From NCBI GenBank assembly GCA_910577885.1, contig CAJTNK010000003.1:1-59579 (forward strand): a stretch of DNA of 59,579 nucleotides. Direction: 5' to 3'. The notes under the pieces are model-generated. The model searched no databases. It saw nothing but the letters and a program-made list of their open reading frames with translations, and had not been told where the DNA came from. This stretch comes from an uncultured Rikenella sp. Lineage in GTDB: Bacteria > Bacteroidota > Bacteroidia > Bacteroidales > Rikenellaceae. The translations under genes and the position numbers were made by a program. This document shows positions 7,390-16,681 of the stretch, one piece after another; positions within the stretch are counted from its first letter, which is position 1, and every line of letters starts with the position of its first letter.

Positions 7390-9603
7390 TTATTCTCCCA
7401 AAGCGAGCTGATCGCGGACCAGTCGATAATAATATCCCCGTTGTGCAGTCAGTTCCCGGTGCGTTCCCAGCTCGATCACTCGCCCGTGATCAAGCACGAC
7501 GATCCGGTCGGCGCGTTGGACGGTGCTCAACCGGTGGGCCACAATGACAACCGTTTTGTGTTCGAACAGCCGGTCGAGTTTCTCCATGATAATTCGTTCG
7601 TTGATCGCGTCCAGCGAGTTGGTCGCTTCGTCGAGCAGCAGATAGGGGGCGTTCTTATAAGCCGCCCGGGCAATCAGTATCCGTTGCTTTTGCCCGGTAC
7701 TCAACCCGTGGCCGTCGATACCGATCTTGGTGTGATACCCCAACGGCAGGGAGTCGATAAACTCTTCGATATTGGCGATATGCGCCGCCTGTCGCACACG
7801 ATCCATATCCGGATTGGTGTCCGTCAGACCGATATTGCCGGCGATGGAGTCCGAAAAGATGAATCCTTCCTGCATCACCACTCCGCAACAATGGCGCCAG
7901 GCGCTGTCGCTGTATCGGGTCAGCGGGAGGCCGCCCAGCCGGACTTCTCCCTCGGTCGGGACGTAGAATCCGAGCAGCAGTTTGAGCAGAGTCGTTTTGC
8001 CGCTCCCGCTGGCCCCCACGATGGCCGTCACTTTCCCGGCCTCTACGGTCAGGTCCACGTTGTCCAACACTTTCTCGGAGTGGGGGCCTTCGTACTGAAA
8101 ACTAACGTTTCGCAAAACAAGATCTTTGCCGGAAGGGATCGCATGAAGTTTCTCCTTACCGGCCGGCTCTTCGTCGTCTCGCGAGTGTATCTCGTTGAGT
8201 CGCTCCAGGCTAATCTTGGCGTCCTGGCTCTCCTGAACGAATCCGATGAACTGCGATACGGTGCCGTTCAGCTGGCCGATGATGTATTGCAGGGCCATCA
8301 TCATCCCGAGGGTCATGTTTCCGGAAATAACGGCGCTCGCAGCGATGTAAGAGATCAATATGTTCTTGGACTGGTCGATAAACAAGCTGCCGATCTGCTG
8401 GGTCTGTTGCAGCGAAAGCCCCTTGATGCTGACCTTATAGAGTTTGACCTGCACATTCTCCCATGTCCATCGTTTCTGTTTCTCGCAGTTGTTCAGTTTG
8501 ATGTCCTGCATCCCCGAAACGAGTTGTACGATGGTACTTTGATTGGCCGCCGCCTCCTGAAAGCGCATGTGGTCGATCCGCCGCCGGCGTTTCAGAAACA
8601 CGAGAATCCAGCCGACGTACAGCAGGCTGCCCAGAAGAAAAATGCCGAGTATCACCCAATCGTATCCGGCCATGATCGTACTGTAGACCACGAAGGTGAT
8701 CGATGCGATCAACAGACTGATCAGGGTCCCGGTCAAAAAAGACTGGATGCGGTGGTGATCCTCGATCCGCTGCATGATGTCGCCGATCCGCTTAGCATCG
8801 AAAAAAGCAATGGGCAGCCGCATCAGTTTGGCCAGAAAATCGGAGATCAACGAGATGCTCAGCCGCGTAGTCAGATGCAGCATCACCCAATTCCGAATCA
8901 GGCTATTGGCCGCTTGTCCGACGGTCAGCATCAATTGGGCCACCAAAATCGCCACAACAAATCCCAGATCACTATTCCCGATCCCGGTATCGACCATCGA
9001 CTGGGTCAGAAACGGAAATATCAGACTGATGATACTGCCGGTCAGCAGGCCGAACAGCAATTGAAGCAGGAATCGTCGGTAGGGATGAAGATAGCGGAGC
9101 AGGAAACGGAAATGCAGACGGTCGTCATGCCGTATCTCGGCATGCGTGGCATAAAATCTCGGCGTAGGTTCAAGCAATAAGGCTGTCCCGATCCGCTGTC
9201 CGTCAGCCGTCTGAGCGGATAGCCAGCATTTTTCAAAAGCCGGCTGCCGATATTTCAATATCCCTTCGGCTGCCGGGTCGCCGATGTAAAAAACCGATCC
9301 GCTTTTCTTTTTCCGGATGTCGTACAGGACGACAAAATGATTCTGGTTCCAATGCAGAATGCAGGGCAGCGGGGCCTCTTGGCAGAGTTGTTTCAAAGAG
9401 AGCTTCACCCCCAATGTCCGGAATCCGATGCTCTCGGCCGCGTCGCTGATCCCCAGCATCGATACCCCCAGATGGCCCGTATGACACCGTTCCTGAAGCT
9501 GCGACACGCCGAACGACTGCCCGTAGAATCGGGCGATCATCCGCAGGCAACTCGCTCCGCAAGCCATCGAGTCCAGCTGTTTATAGTGGGGAAAAGTGCG
9601 CAT
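7390..9603 (-). CDS. peptidase-containing ABC transporter (C39 leader peptidase and exporter)
   Basis: This 737-residue inner-membrane exporter should cleave double-glycine leaders and export the peptide. Residues 1-150 are a C39 peptidase with Cys15 (DSMACGASCL), His89 (HWNQNHFVVLY) and Asp109 (YIGDPA). An ABC membrane domain with about six helices spans 170-460. The ATPase has Walker A (GASGSGKTTLLK, near 525-535), the signature LSTGQKQRILIARAA and Walker B LLLDEATNSLD. The length is normal. It leads a minus-strand unit with the short HlyD and the GT32 fusion. A matching GG-leader peptide lies 2.4 kb away at 11992-12198. Confidence 0.95.
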   Translation of the reverse strand: MRTFPHYKQLDSMACGASCLRMIARFYGQSFGVSQLQERCHTGHLGVSMLGISDAAESIGFRTLGVKLSLKQLCQEAPLPCILHWNQNHFVVLYDIRKKKSGSVFYIGDPAAEGILKYRQPAFEKCWLSAQTADGQRIGTALLLEPTPRFYATHAEIRHDDRLHFRFLLRYLHPYRRFLLQLLFGLLTGSIISLIFPFLTQSMVDTGIGNSDLGFVVAILVAQLMLTVGQAANSLIRNWVMLHLTTRLSISLISDFLAKLMRLPIAFFDAKRIGDIMQRIEDHHRIQSFLTGTLISLLIASITFVVYSTIMAGYDWVILGIFLLGSLLYVGWILVFLKRRRRIDHMRFQEAAANQSTIVQLVSGMQDIKLNNCEKQKRWTWENVQVKLYKVSIKGLSLQQTQQIGSLFIDQSKNILISYIAASAVISGNMTLGMMMALQYIIGQLNGTVSQFIGFVQESQDAKISLERLNEIHSRDDEEPAGKEKLHAIPSGKDLVLRNVSFQYEGPHSEKVLDNVDLTVEAGKVTAIVGASGSGKTTLLKLLLGFYVPTEGEVRLGGLPLTRYSDSAWRHCCGVVMQEGFIFSDSIAGNIGLTDTNPDMDRVRQAAHIANIEEFIDSLPLGYHTKIGIDGHGLSTGQKQRILIARAAYKNAPYLLLDEATNSLDAINERIIMEKLDRLFEHKTVVIVAHRLSTVQRADRIVVLDHGRVIELGTHRELTAQRGYYYRLVRDQLALGE

Positions 9604-9618
9604 GTTCGGAATCTTTAA

Positions 9619-9655
9619 TCCATACTAAAGGTATGGAATTCGCCGTATTCCATAC
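9619..9655. promoter_or_regulatory. three TCCATAC half-sites between divergent genes
   Basis: TCCATAC (9619-9625), five bases, GTATGGA (9631-9637) forms a perfect inverted repeat, and a third copy TCCATAC sits at 9649-9655. The cluster lies between the divergent exporter gene (start 9603) and the GT2 gene (start 9705), a likely place for a shared operator. No regulator gene is seen nearby. Confidence 0.45.
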
Positions 9656-9704
9656 TATGGGAATCGATATTTTTATTACCTTGCTTTTGGCTAATTGCTC
9701 GTTT

Positions 9705-10403
9705 ATGGATCACTCTCTACTTCCCTCTATCTCCTGCCTTTGCGTTACGCGGGGCAAACCTGCCATGTTGAAGCGGGTGATCGGTTGTTTTCGAGAACAA
9801 CAATACTCGAATAAGCAACTGGTCGTCGTCTACGAAACGGACGATCGGCCGACGGAGGAGTTGCTCAGGACCGAGATACGACCGGATGAACCGATCCGAA
9901 TCGTTCCCGTGTCGGCAGTGCCTGATAAAAAAACACTCGGTGAACTGCGAAATCTGAGCATTGCGGCGGCCGATGGCGAATACGTGTGCCAGTGGGACGA
10001 TGACGATTGGTATGATCCGGAACGATTGGCCATCCAGGTGGCGAGAATGCGATCCGCAGGAAAAGAGGCTTGTATTCTCTCCCGATGGGTGGTTTTCGAT
10101 GCGACGACCGGGGCTGCCTATTTGTCCAACCGACGGTTGTGGGAAGGCAGCATCCTGTGCCGCCGGGAAACGATGCTGAAAAACCCCTATCCCCGGTTAC
10201 CCAAAGGAGAAGATACGACGGTGATCCGACAGCTATATGACCGAAATATGTTGGAGATCATCGACAACGAACCGGAAATCTATGTTTATACCTACCACGG
10301 AGGCAATACATGGGAACAAGGGCATTTCCAGCAGATCTTCGACCGAGGTACAAGACTCGGTGCCGACTATGAGGTCCAAATTCGCTCGTTGTTACATATA
10401 TAG
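9705..10403 (+). CDS. family 2 glycosyltransferase
   Basis: This 232-residue protein begins LPSISCLCVTRGKPAMLKRV, a GT-A family 2 start. It continues with QLVVVYETDDRP, LRNLSIAAADGEYVCQWDDD (the DxD-type acidic cluster) and DWYDPERLAIQ. ATG 9705 was chosen over the upstream ATG at 9633, because the extra 24 residues are hydrophobic and overlap the operator-like repeats. It diverges from the exporter unit and converges on the radical-SAM gene with 29 bp between. It is one of four glycosyltransferase genes around the peptide. Confidence 0.8.
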   Translation: MDHSLLPSISCLCVTRGKPAMLKRVIGCFREQQYSNKQLVVVYETDDRPTEELLRTEIRPDEPIRIVPVSAVPDKKTLGELRNLSIAAADGEYVCQWDDDDWYDPERLAIQVARMRSAGKEACILSRWVVFDATTGAAYLSNRRLWEGSILCRRETMLKNPYPRLPKGEDTTVIRQLYDRNMLEIIDNEPEIYVYTYHGGNTWEQGHFQQIFDRGTRLGADYEVQIRSLLHI

Positions 10404-10432
10404 CCGTCTTTCAAGGAGAACTGTCCGCAGAC

Positions 10433-11929
10433 TTACTTATGAAACAGGTCTTGTAACAAAGCCGGGGCTTTGACGCATCTCGGATCGGGATAATCCCAGT
10501 TCTCCCACCCATACCCTTTCAGAATATCGGCATAGCACCGATTCGGATAGGCCAGACATTCTTCCGCCATCTCACACTTTTTGCAGACACTGACATCCCG
10601 CAAGTCCTCCTTCTTGAGAGCAGCTAACGCCAAAGCGCGCGGAGAGTTCCATATTTCGGCCAACGTCTGTGTCCGGACGTCTCCGATCAAGAAATGCGGA
10701 TGCCAATACAATTGCTCGCAGATAGTAACCCGGCCGTCGGGAAGAACGACCATATTGGAATAGTTTGCCGAACAACGATTTCCCTTGAATGTCCGACTGC
10801 CCCCGGTGCTCTGGAAATAATTTTCCGGCGTATCCGGAGCCCAAAGGATATTGATCGACGTGCTCTGCTGGATCTTTTCTATCCATCGGGCAACGGCCGT
10901 AATCTTATCCGATGTGATCTTGAAGTCGTCGAAATCTTTCCGGCTGTACAGGGAACGGAAACCGACGCGGATTTCCCATCTCCGTAGGTTTGTAAACTGA
11001 GCCAAGAATCGATGGAGTTCATCCAAGTTCTCGATATCATCATTCAGGTTGGTCAATACCGTCGCTATTTGAAACGTGATTTCGTATTGTTCCAACAACC
11101 GAATGGTTCGTTCGATCCGTTCGGCATAATCCGGACCGACTTTGAGAATCCGGACCAGTTTTTCGGCATTCAAAGAATCCAGCGATATTTGCAACCGTAT
11201 CCCATATGTTTTCAATTTCCGTATCGTGGATTCTGACAAAGGGAGTTTGGTGGAAATAAAATCGATCCCGAATCCCTCTTCGTTCATAGTTTCGACCAGT
11301 CTCTCCCAATCCTTATATAGGAAAAACTCGCCGCCGAGCATCGTTATATCCACAATACCCAACTTTCGGGCCTCCCGGATCATCGCACGCACACGTTCCC
11401 AAGGTAACGGTTCCGCACGCACGGATTTATCCGCATAGCAATATATACAGTCGGTCCCGCATCGGTTAGTCACCATAAAACCCATCGTAGCCGGGGCACG
11501 ATTAATCCGTTCCGTATGAAAATCCAGGGTATCGTAAGCAAACTGTTCCGGCCGGTATTCAGTGGGAGCGACGACTGCCTTGGATGCGTCGATCAATATG
11601 TTTTTGGGAAATTGATTGACAGTCCCACCATAGGTCGTTCGCAACGGTTCGGCCCGATTCAAGAACGGAACGATTAGTTTTTCGGCCTGTTCTTCGGTAA
11701 TGTCCAGAAATTCGGCGATCTCGCCGATAGCCCGCCCCAATTCGATCGGAAAAGAAAAGAACGAGAATATCATCGCGTAGATCGGATGGATTTTGACAAT
11801 CAAATTCGGATTGACAAAATCGGGGTCTGTTTTTTGAGTAAGGCTGGGGCTCAATATGCAGCTTCTCGTACGGTCGTGTCGTAACCGATAGAAATGATTG
11901 AATACGATTTGTTGTCTGTCTGAAAACAT
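10433..11929 (-). CDS. SPASM-domain radical SAM peptide maturase (GG-Bacteroidales type)
   Basis: This 498-residue protein has an N-terminal region of about 145 residues typical of peptide maturases. A radical-SAM core follows with C157xxxC161xxC164 in NRCGTDCIYCYA, then LGGEFFLYKDWERLVE. The C-terminal SPASM region has cysteines in GNRCSANYS, VTICEQL and VCKKCEMAEECLAYPNRC, which would bind auxiliary Fe-S clusters. Family knowledge: such enzymes install thioether or other crosslinks on ribosomal peptides. The precursor gene lies directly upstream on the same strand, separated by a hairpin. The class of modification cannot be read from sequence. Confidence 0.9.
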   Translation of the reverse strand: MFSDRQQIVFNHFYRLRHDRTRSCILSPSLTQKTDPDFVNPNLIVKIHPIYAMIFSFFSFPIELGRAIGEIAEFLDITEEQAEKLIVPFLNRAEPLRTTYGGTVNQFPKNILIDASKAVVAPTEYRPEQFAYDTLDFHTERINRAPATMGFMVTNRCGTDCIYCYADKSVRAEPLPWERVRAMIREARKLGIVDITMLGGEFFLYKDWERLVETMNEEGFGIDFISTKLPLSESTIRKLKTYGIRLQISLDSLNAEKLVRILKVGPDYAERIERTIRLLEQYEITFQIATVLTNLNDDIENLDELHRFLAQFTNLRRWEIRVGFRSLYSRKDFDDFKITSDKITAVARWIEKIQQSTSINILWAPDTPENYFQSTGGSRTFKGNRCSANYSNMVVLPDGRVTICEQLYWHPHFLIGDVRTQTLAEIWNSPRALALAALKKEDLRDVSVCKKCEMAEECLAYPNRCYADILKGYGWENWDYPDPRCVKAPALLQDLFHK

Positions 11930-11945
11930 AACTCAAGGATGTGTG

Positions 11946-11975
11946 AAAAGAGGATGAAAGATTTCATCCTCTTTT
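11946..11975 (-). terminator. hairpin between precursor and maturase genes
   Basis: AAAAGAGGATGAAA is followed by its exact complement with a two-base centre, giving a 14-bp arm length and a T-rich end. It lies between the precursor stop (11992) and the radical-SAM start (11929). A leaky terminator here would give more precursor than enzyme transcript. Confidence 0.75.
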
Positions 11976-11991
11976 TCAGATTCGATAACGA

Positions 11992-12198
11992 TCAACCGCC
12001 GATCCCCCAGGTACAAACGGCACCTCCGTCGCAAAATTCAACGCCGGTACTTCTCGATGTCGCACAAATTTTAGTATAACAACCATCCATCAAAGCGAAT
12101 CCCCCTTGCACATCGGCTAATTGATCGACATCCAAATGGTTGATTTTTTCATCTTTAACCAAATCGGTCAGTTTCAGTTTCTTGATTTTTGTTTCCAT
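11992..12198 (-). CDS. double-glycine leader peptide, radical-SAM target precursor
   Basis: This 68-residue peptide has a charged leader (METKIKKLKLTDLVKDEKIN, then HLDVDQLADVQGG), typical of the GG-Bacteroidales precursor family. C39 cleavage after GG would release a 35-residue core starting FALMDGCYTKICATS and ending CTWGIGG. The core has four cysteines (DGCYTKIC and FCDGGAVC) and many Ser/Thr/Tyr, which are potential crosslink and glycosylation sites. ATG 12198 was chosen because the leader motif starts there; nine extra codons upstream look non-coding. A hairpin follows, then the radical-SAM maturase. Confidence 0.85.
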   Translation of the reverse strand: METKIKKLKLTDLVKDEKINHLDVDQLADVQGGFALMDGCYTKICATSRSTGVEFCDGGAVCTWGIGG

Positions 12199-12348
12199 GA
12201 TTGTGTTGATTTTCGAGTTGAACAATTCTCTCGGAATTTCTTTTCCTGTTTGGTCGTGTCTGCAAAAGGATTAATGAAACCTGGTTGATTCTTCGGATAT
12301 TCGAGCGGACCGGACTCTTACATGTATTATTCTCGTTGTTCGCATACG

Positions 12349-14292
12349 CTACAAATTCGATAGAGGTTGCAGATTCTCCAATTTCTGACAAACCCGAACC
12401 AGTACGGAATTATCTTGCTGCACTTTGAGTTTATTCAGGAAATCCGCCCGCCAAGGCTTGCGCCGCCACTGGTGGTATTTCATATACTCCTCGTTGTCAG
12501 TCATACATCGTCGGAGATACTGTGCCAGCTCCCGCGGAGATCCGAAATTCCGGACATCGATATAGCACCGATCGCCCGGCGCAAAGTCTTCGACATTGGG
12601 AGCCCCCAAATAAATCGGTACGGCTCCGGCCAATAACGGGTCGTAGAACTTTTCGGTCACATAATCCTCGGCTATGGCGTTCTCAAATGCGATAATGAAC
12701 CGATAACGGGCATAAGTGGCATGTTTGGTGACCCATCCTTTGTCCTCTTCTACCGTCTTATTCCGGAACAAACTACCATAGGAATCGATCGGAATGTATT
12801 TCATCAATTCTTCCAGATATTCCTGCCTGTGACTATGATTCAACTGGCTGGAAATAAACATGCAAACACCCTCATTCTTTGTCGAAAAGTCAATCTGTGC
12901 AGGTATCGATGACGGAGTAAAATCACCGTAGTACGGACAAACCACATCTCCATCCCGGCGATAAGTAACCTGCAGATCGAACATGGAGAGAACCGGTTCG
13001 TCTTTCAGTATCGGATAGTTCTTTTCGCACTCCATGCTCCAACTGATCCAATATTGCCCGTCCGGTTTATCCAGCTCGGTATGCTTGGATTCAGCCAGGG
13101 ATGCTGCCAAAGAGGTCAAATCGAAGACAACGGCATAGGCTCGATCGTAATACCGCCTGTCGTCGGTTACGGCAAAACCGGCAGGGAGTCGATCCCACTG
13201 GGCCAAATCTTCATTGTGCCACCGAACGCTATTATAAAAAAGGATGATCTTTTTTGTCCTGATCTCTTCTTCCGACAGTGCGGACAAAGAGTGATTCCAA
13301 GGCTGTTTTTTCCACTGTTCATAGGCCAGTTCGTTGCCACGAGCAATCCGACAATTCTGGGCGCATCGTTCCCCTGCCTCTGTCTCCATCCGAGGGATAG
13401 CCTGTTCCAGCATGTCCAAATGATGTTCCGAGACGGGGACCGAAGAATCGGTCGCTTTGACCAACGAGATGAAAACGCCGGCATATATTCTCGACACATT
13501 GGCATAAATCCAGCTCCTCAAGACTCGATCCGACCGGTTCTCCCAAGAATAACGTTCGGCAAATTCGACGATCCGACGGGTGATGCAAAACAGCGATCGA
13601 GTCCGCTCGAACGGGGCGAACGTATGCATAATGGATCCTTGCCGCTGTCGATAATAGTAGAACGGGGCTCGATACTCGTTCGTCACCCGCTCCGCACAGC
13701 ATAAGGCGACTTGAGTCCATAATTCGTCTTCGTGAATCACCCCGGCCTCGAACCGCAACCCGTGCTGTTCGACCCATTCTCTCCGATAAATATAACTGCA
13801 TGCCATCGGGAAATAGATTCCCGCCTGCATCAAAGCGATAAAATATTCAGACCCGACGACCACCCTACCCGAAGAAAGGGATTCGGGTAGGGATTCGATA
13901 ATCGGATTGGTCGATTCGGAGGTATGGGCGAACATCTGCCCCATCGCCATATCGGCCCGCTGACGGATCGCACAGTCGTACAAACGTTCGAATGCGCCGG
14001 TTTCTACCCAGTCGTCGCTGTCGATAAAGGCGATATATTCGCCTTTGGCGACTTCCAAACCTCGGTTCCGGGCGACCGACGGTCCTGAATGGGGCTGACG
14101 CAATAAAAAAACATTCGGACACGAGGTGGCATATCGTTCGGCAATCCGACCGGAACCATCCGTCGAACCGTCATCGACCAAAAGCAATTCGATCTCCAAA
14201 TCGGTGGTCAGAATGGATTCGATGCACGGTTCCAGATAAGCCTCTACGTTATGGAACGGGACTATGACGGATATGTTCACGGACGAGCCCAT
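12349..14292 (-). CDS. GT2-GT10 fusion glycosyltransferase
   Basis: This 647-residue protein joins two enzymes. Residues 1-330 are GT2: ISVIVPFHNVEAYLEPCIES, LLLVDDGSTDGSG, PSVARNRGLEVAKGEYIAFI and the acidic SDDW. Residues 340-640 end in the GT10 fucosyltransferase signature at about 530-560: IAFENAIAEDYVTEKFYDPL, then LAGAVPIYLGAPNVEDFAPG. The family inference is transfer of a first sugar followed by fucose or a related deoxysugar. It ends 150 bp upstream of the precursor gene, on the same strand, and begins 9 bp after the permease. It has no membrane segment. Confidence 0.85.
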   Translation of the reverse strand: MGSSVNISVIVPFHNVEAYLEPCIESILTTDLEIELLLVDDGSTDGSGRIAERYATSCPNVFLLRQPHSGPSVARNRGLEVAKGEYIAFIDSDDWVETGAFERLYDCAIRQRADMAMGQMFAHTSESTNPIIESLPESLSSGRVVVGSEYFIALMQAGIYFPMACSYIYRREWVEQHGLRFEAGVIHEDELWTQVALCCAERVTNEYRAPFYYYRQRQGSIMHTFAPFERTRSLFCITRRIVEFAERYSWENRSDRVLRSWIYANVSRIYAGVFISLVKATDSSVPVSEHHLDMLEQAIPRMETEAGERCAQNCRIARGNELAYEQWKKQPWNHSLSALSEEEIRTKKIILFYNSVRWHNEDLAQWDRLPAGFAVTDDRRYYDRAYAVVFDLTSLAASLAESKHTELDKPDGQYWISWSMECEKNYPILKDEPVLSMFDLQVTYRRDGDVVCPYYGDFTPSSIPAQIDFSTKNEGVCMFISSQLNHSHRQEYLEELMKYIPIDSYGSLFRNKTVEEDKGWVTKHATYARYRFIIAFENAIAEDYVTEKFYDPLLAGAVPIYLGAPNVEDFAPGDRCYIDVRNFGSPRELAQYLRRCMTDNEEYMKYHQWRRKPWRADFLNKLKVQQDNSVLVRVCQKLENLQPLSNL

Positions 14293-14301
14293 ACATGACG
14301 A

Positions 14302-16647
14302 TTATTTCCGCAACACTTCGACGGGATTGGTGTGTGCCGTCCGGATCGACTGCCACAGCACCGAACCGCCCGCGATAAACAGCGCCACCGCTCCCGCCAA
14401 GGCGAAGATCGTCCACGACAGCGGAATCCGGTAAGCATATCCCGCCAGCCACTCTTGCATCAGATAGAGGATAATCGGTATCGCCACCACGAACGCCACC
14501 CCCACCATCTTGCCGAACGAGCTCAACACCCGGAACAGGACTTCGCCGGTGGTCGAACCGAAGACCTTTCGAACAGCCACCTCCCGCTCCCGCTGCCGCG
14601 TGTAGTAAGTCGCCATAGCCAACATCCCCAGCCCCGAAATCACAATCGCCACGATCGACAGAGTCCCGATAATCCCAGCCATCTGCCGCTGTTTGTCGTA
14701 CTGCGCTGCTACGCGTTCGTCCAAAAAACGACCGTCGAAAGTCTCGCCGCCCGTCCGCTCGTTGTTGAACTGCCGGATCCGCTCGCGAGCTCCATACGGA
14801 TCCCCCTTCGCCACCTGAATCAATATCTGATACGGCCTTTCGTAAGCGGGTAAGGTGCTGATCACCACCGGCCCGACCGGTCGGGTATAGTCCTCGAAGT
14901 GGAAATCCTGAATCCGCCCCTTCAGCTTCAGTTTCAACTGACTGTTGACCGGTACCTCCGTAGCCTCCGGAGCCAACTCCAACCGTCGCCATGCCGTTTC
15001 GTTCAGCCACACCGCATCGGCATCCGTGATGCCCGTCCGGTGCAGTACCTCGAAATCCATCAAGGCCAAAAAAGCCGTATCCCCCTCGAACCGCCGAATC
15101 TGCATCCGTTCACCATTTTCCAACGTCCATGCTTCTATTGCTCCTCCGTCGGTCGGGTAATTCCGCACGAACGAGACCCGCTCGACCCCCGGAATCGCCA
15201 TCAACTGGCTGCGCAGACCGTCCTGTCCGCCCGCACCGATCAGCCGGTTGTTGGACATCCCCAAGATACAATCGGTCTCGAAACCCAGGTCCTGCGTCTG
15301 CATGTACCGGACCTGCCGCCCGATCGTAATCGTGCAGCCGATCAGGACGATCGCAATCACGTACTGAAAGACGATCAACGCTTTGCCGAATGCCATCCGG
15401 CTTTGGCGCACCAATGTTCCGCGCACCACGTCGATCGGTTTGTAACGGCTGATGACCGTAGCGGGCACGACCCCCGAGACGGCTCCCACCGCCAGCACCG
15501 CCCCGAACAACAGGGCGATATTGCCGGCCGTAACTCCGTCCGACAGGCTGACCGAGGTGTGTAGTATCTGTTGGAAATAGGGTTCGGCCAGAAGAGCCAA
15601 CCCCAGTCCGATCAACAACGATACGGTACACATCAGTATCGATTCGGTCATGAAGCCGGCGAAGAGTCTCTCCCGGGTCTCGCCCAACAGCAGCCGGATA
15701 GCCGCGCCTTTGGCCCGAAACTCGGTCTGCGCCACCGAGAGGTTGATATAGTTGATCATGGCAAACGCCAGAATCAACAACGCCGTCAGCCCCAACATCA
15801 GTACAAACGTCGCGTTGTTGCCGCGGAACAGTCCGGTATTGTCGGTCGTCGGGTGGAGGTAGATCTCCCGCAACGGCACGAGCCGTGCCTCCTGTGTCGG
15901 ATCGTTTTCGAAAAGCGGATCGCCCAGTTCGCGGAAAAAGGCTGACATCCCGGCCGTTTTCGACGACAGGTCCGCCCCCGGCTTCGTCAGTACGTACGTC
16001 GCGTAGGACCGGGTCCCGAAGTCATCGAAATTGGTCTGGAACATCCGGTCTTCGGCCTGTAGTTTGGACATCGGATAGATCATATCCACCGGCCGAAAGT
16101 GCGTCCGGTCGAGATCCCGAATCACGCCGCTGACGATGAATTCCGATCGGGATTTTTCGGACACTTTGACCGGTTGCCCCACGGCCGACCGCTTGCCGAA
16201 CAGTTTCCGGGCAAAACTTTCCGACAATACGATATGATTTTTGGCCTGCAAAGCCGTGTGCGGATCGCCCTCGACGAACGGAAACGAAAAAAGGTCAAAC
16301 AAGGTCGAATCGGCATACCACACGTCGCCCAAAAAGAGCCTCCCCATCACCGGCGAGTAGAGTTGCCCACCCGGATACCCCCAAATCCTTACCGTTGCCT
16401 CGACCTCCGGATACCGATTCTCCAGCCCCGGAGCCGTCGGCGAACCGAACGTAACCCCCCGGGCATGTTCCAGCCGATAAATCCGATCGCCCTTCGCATG
16501 CTGCCGATCCACCCGCAGCTCGTCCTGGATATACAGCCCGATCAGGATCACGAACATCAGCGACACGGCAAACCCGAACACATTAATCACCGTATTCCCC
16601 TTGTTCGCGCTCCACAGGTTTCTGAATGATTGAAAAAGAGGTGCCAT
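14302..16647 (-). CDS. MacB/FtsX-type ABC transporter permease
   Basis: This 781-residue inner-membrane protein has the usual duplicated layout: an N-terminal helix (VINVFGFAVSLMFVILIGLY), a MacB periplasmic domain with SESFARKLFGKRSAVGQPVK, an FtsX domain at about 280-420, a second helix and periplasmic domain, and a final FtsX domain ending TNPVEVLRK. No ATPase gene is adjacent. It starts a minus-strand unit that continues into the GT fusion and the peptide region. In peptide loci such permeases can give self-protection or export lipopeptides; either role here is inference. Confidence 0.85.
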   Translation of the reverse strand: MAPLFQSFRNLWSANKGNTVINVFGFAVSLMFVILIGLYIQDELRVDRQHAKGDRIYRLEHARGVTFGSPTAPGLENRYPEVEATVRIWGYPGGQLYSPVMGRLFLGDVWYADSTLFDLFSFPFVEGDPHTALQAKNHIVLSESFARKLFGKRSAVGQPVKVSEKSRSEFIVSGVIRDLDRTHFRPVDMIYPMSKLQAEDRMFQTNFDDFGTRSYATYVLTKPGADLSSKTAGMSAFFRELGDPLFENDPTQEARLVPLREIYLHPTTDNTGLFRGNNATFVLMLGLTALLILAFAMINYINLSVAQTEFRAKGAAIRLLLGETRERLFAGFMTESILMCTVSLLIGLGLALLAEPYFQQILHTSVSLSDGVTAGNIALLFGAVLAVGAVSGVVPATVISRYKPIDVVRGTLVRQSRMAFGKALIVFQYVIAIVLIGCTITIGRQVRYMQTQDLGFETDCILGMSNNRLIGAGGQDGLRSQLMAIPGVERVSFVRNYPTDGGAIEAWTLENGERMQIRRFEGDTAFLALMDFEVLHRTGITDADAVWLNETAWRRLELAPEATEVPVNSQLKLKLKGRIQDFHFEDYTRPVGPVVISTLPAYERPYQILIQVAKGDPYGARERIRQFNNERTGGETFDGRFLDERVAAQYDKQRQMAGIIGTLSIVAIVISGLGMLAMATYYTRQREREVAVRKVFGSTTGEVLFRVLSSFGKMVGVAFVVAIPIILYLMQEWLAGYAYRIPLSWTIFALAGAVALFIAGGSVLWQSIRTAHTNPVEVLRK

Positions 16648-16673
16648 ATACGCAGTTCGGTTTTTGATTTTCC

Positions 16674-16681
16674 GAAAGATA
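16674..16681 (-). promoter_or_regulatory. possible -7 box for the permease unit
   Basis: TATCTTTC on the minus strand is one base from TAnnTTTG and lies about 27 bp upstream of the permease ATG. The -33 box is unclear. Confidence 0.35.

Noticed and set aside
7375..9180. 601-residue open frame on the + strand
   Set aside because: It lies antisense to the C39/ABC exporter, which has all family motifs. The antisense text has none.
9633..9704. 24-residue N-terminal extension of the GT2 protein
   Set aside because: Hydrophobic and unlike GT2 starts; it overlaps the operator-like repeats. ATG 9705 fits the family start.
14332..16629. Several + strand frames opposite the MacB-type permease
   Set aside because: They follow the third-position bias of the permease gene and have no recognisable content.
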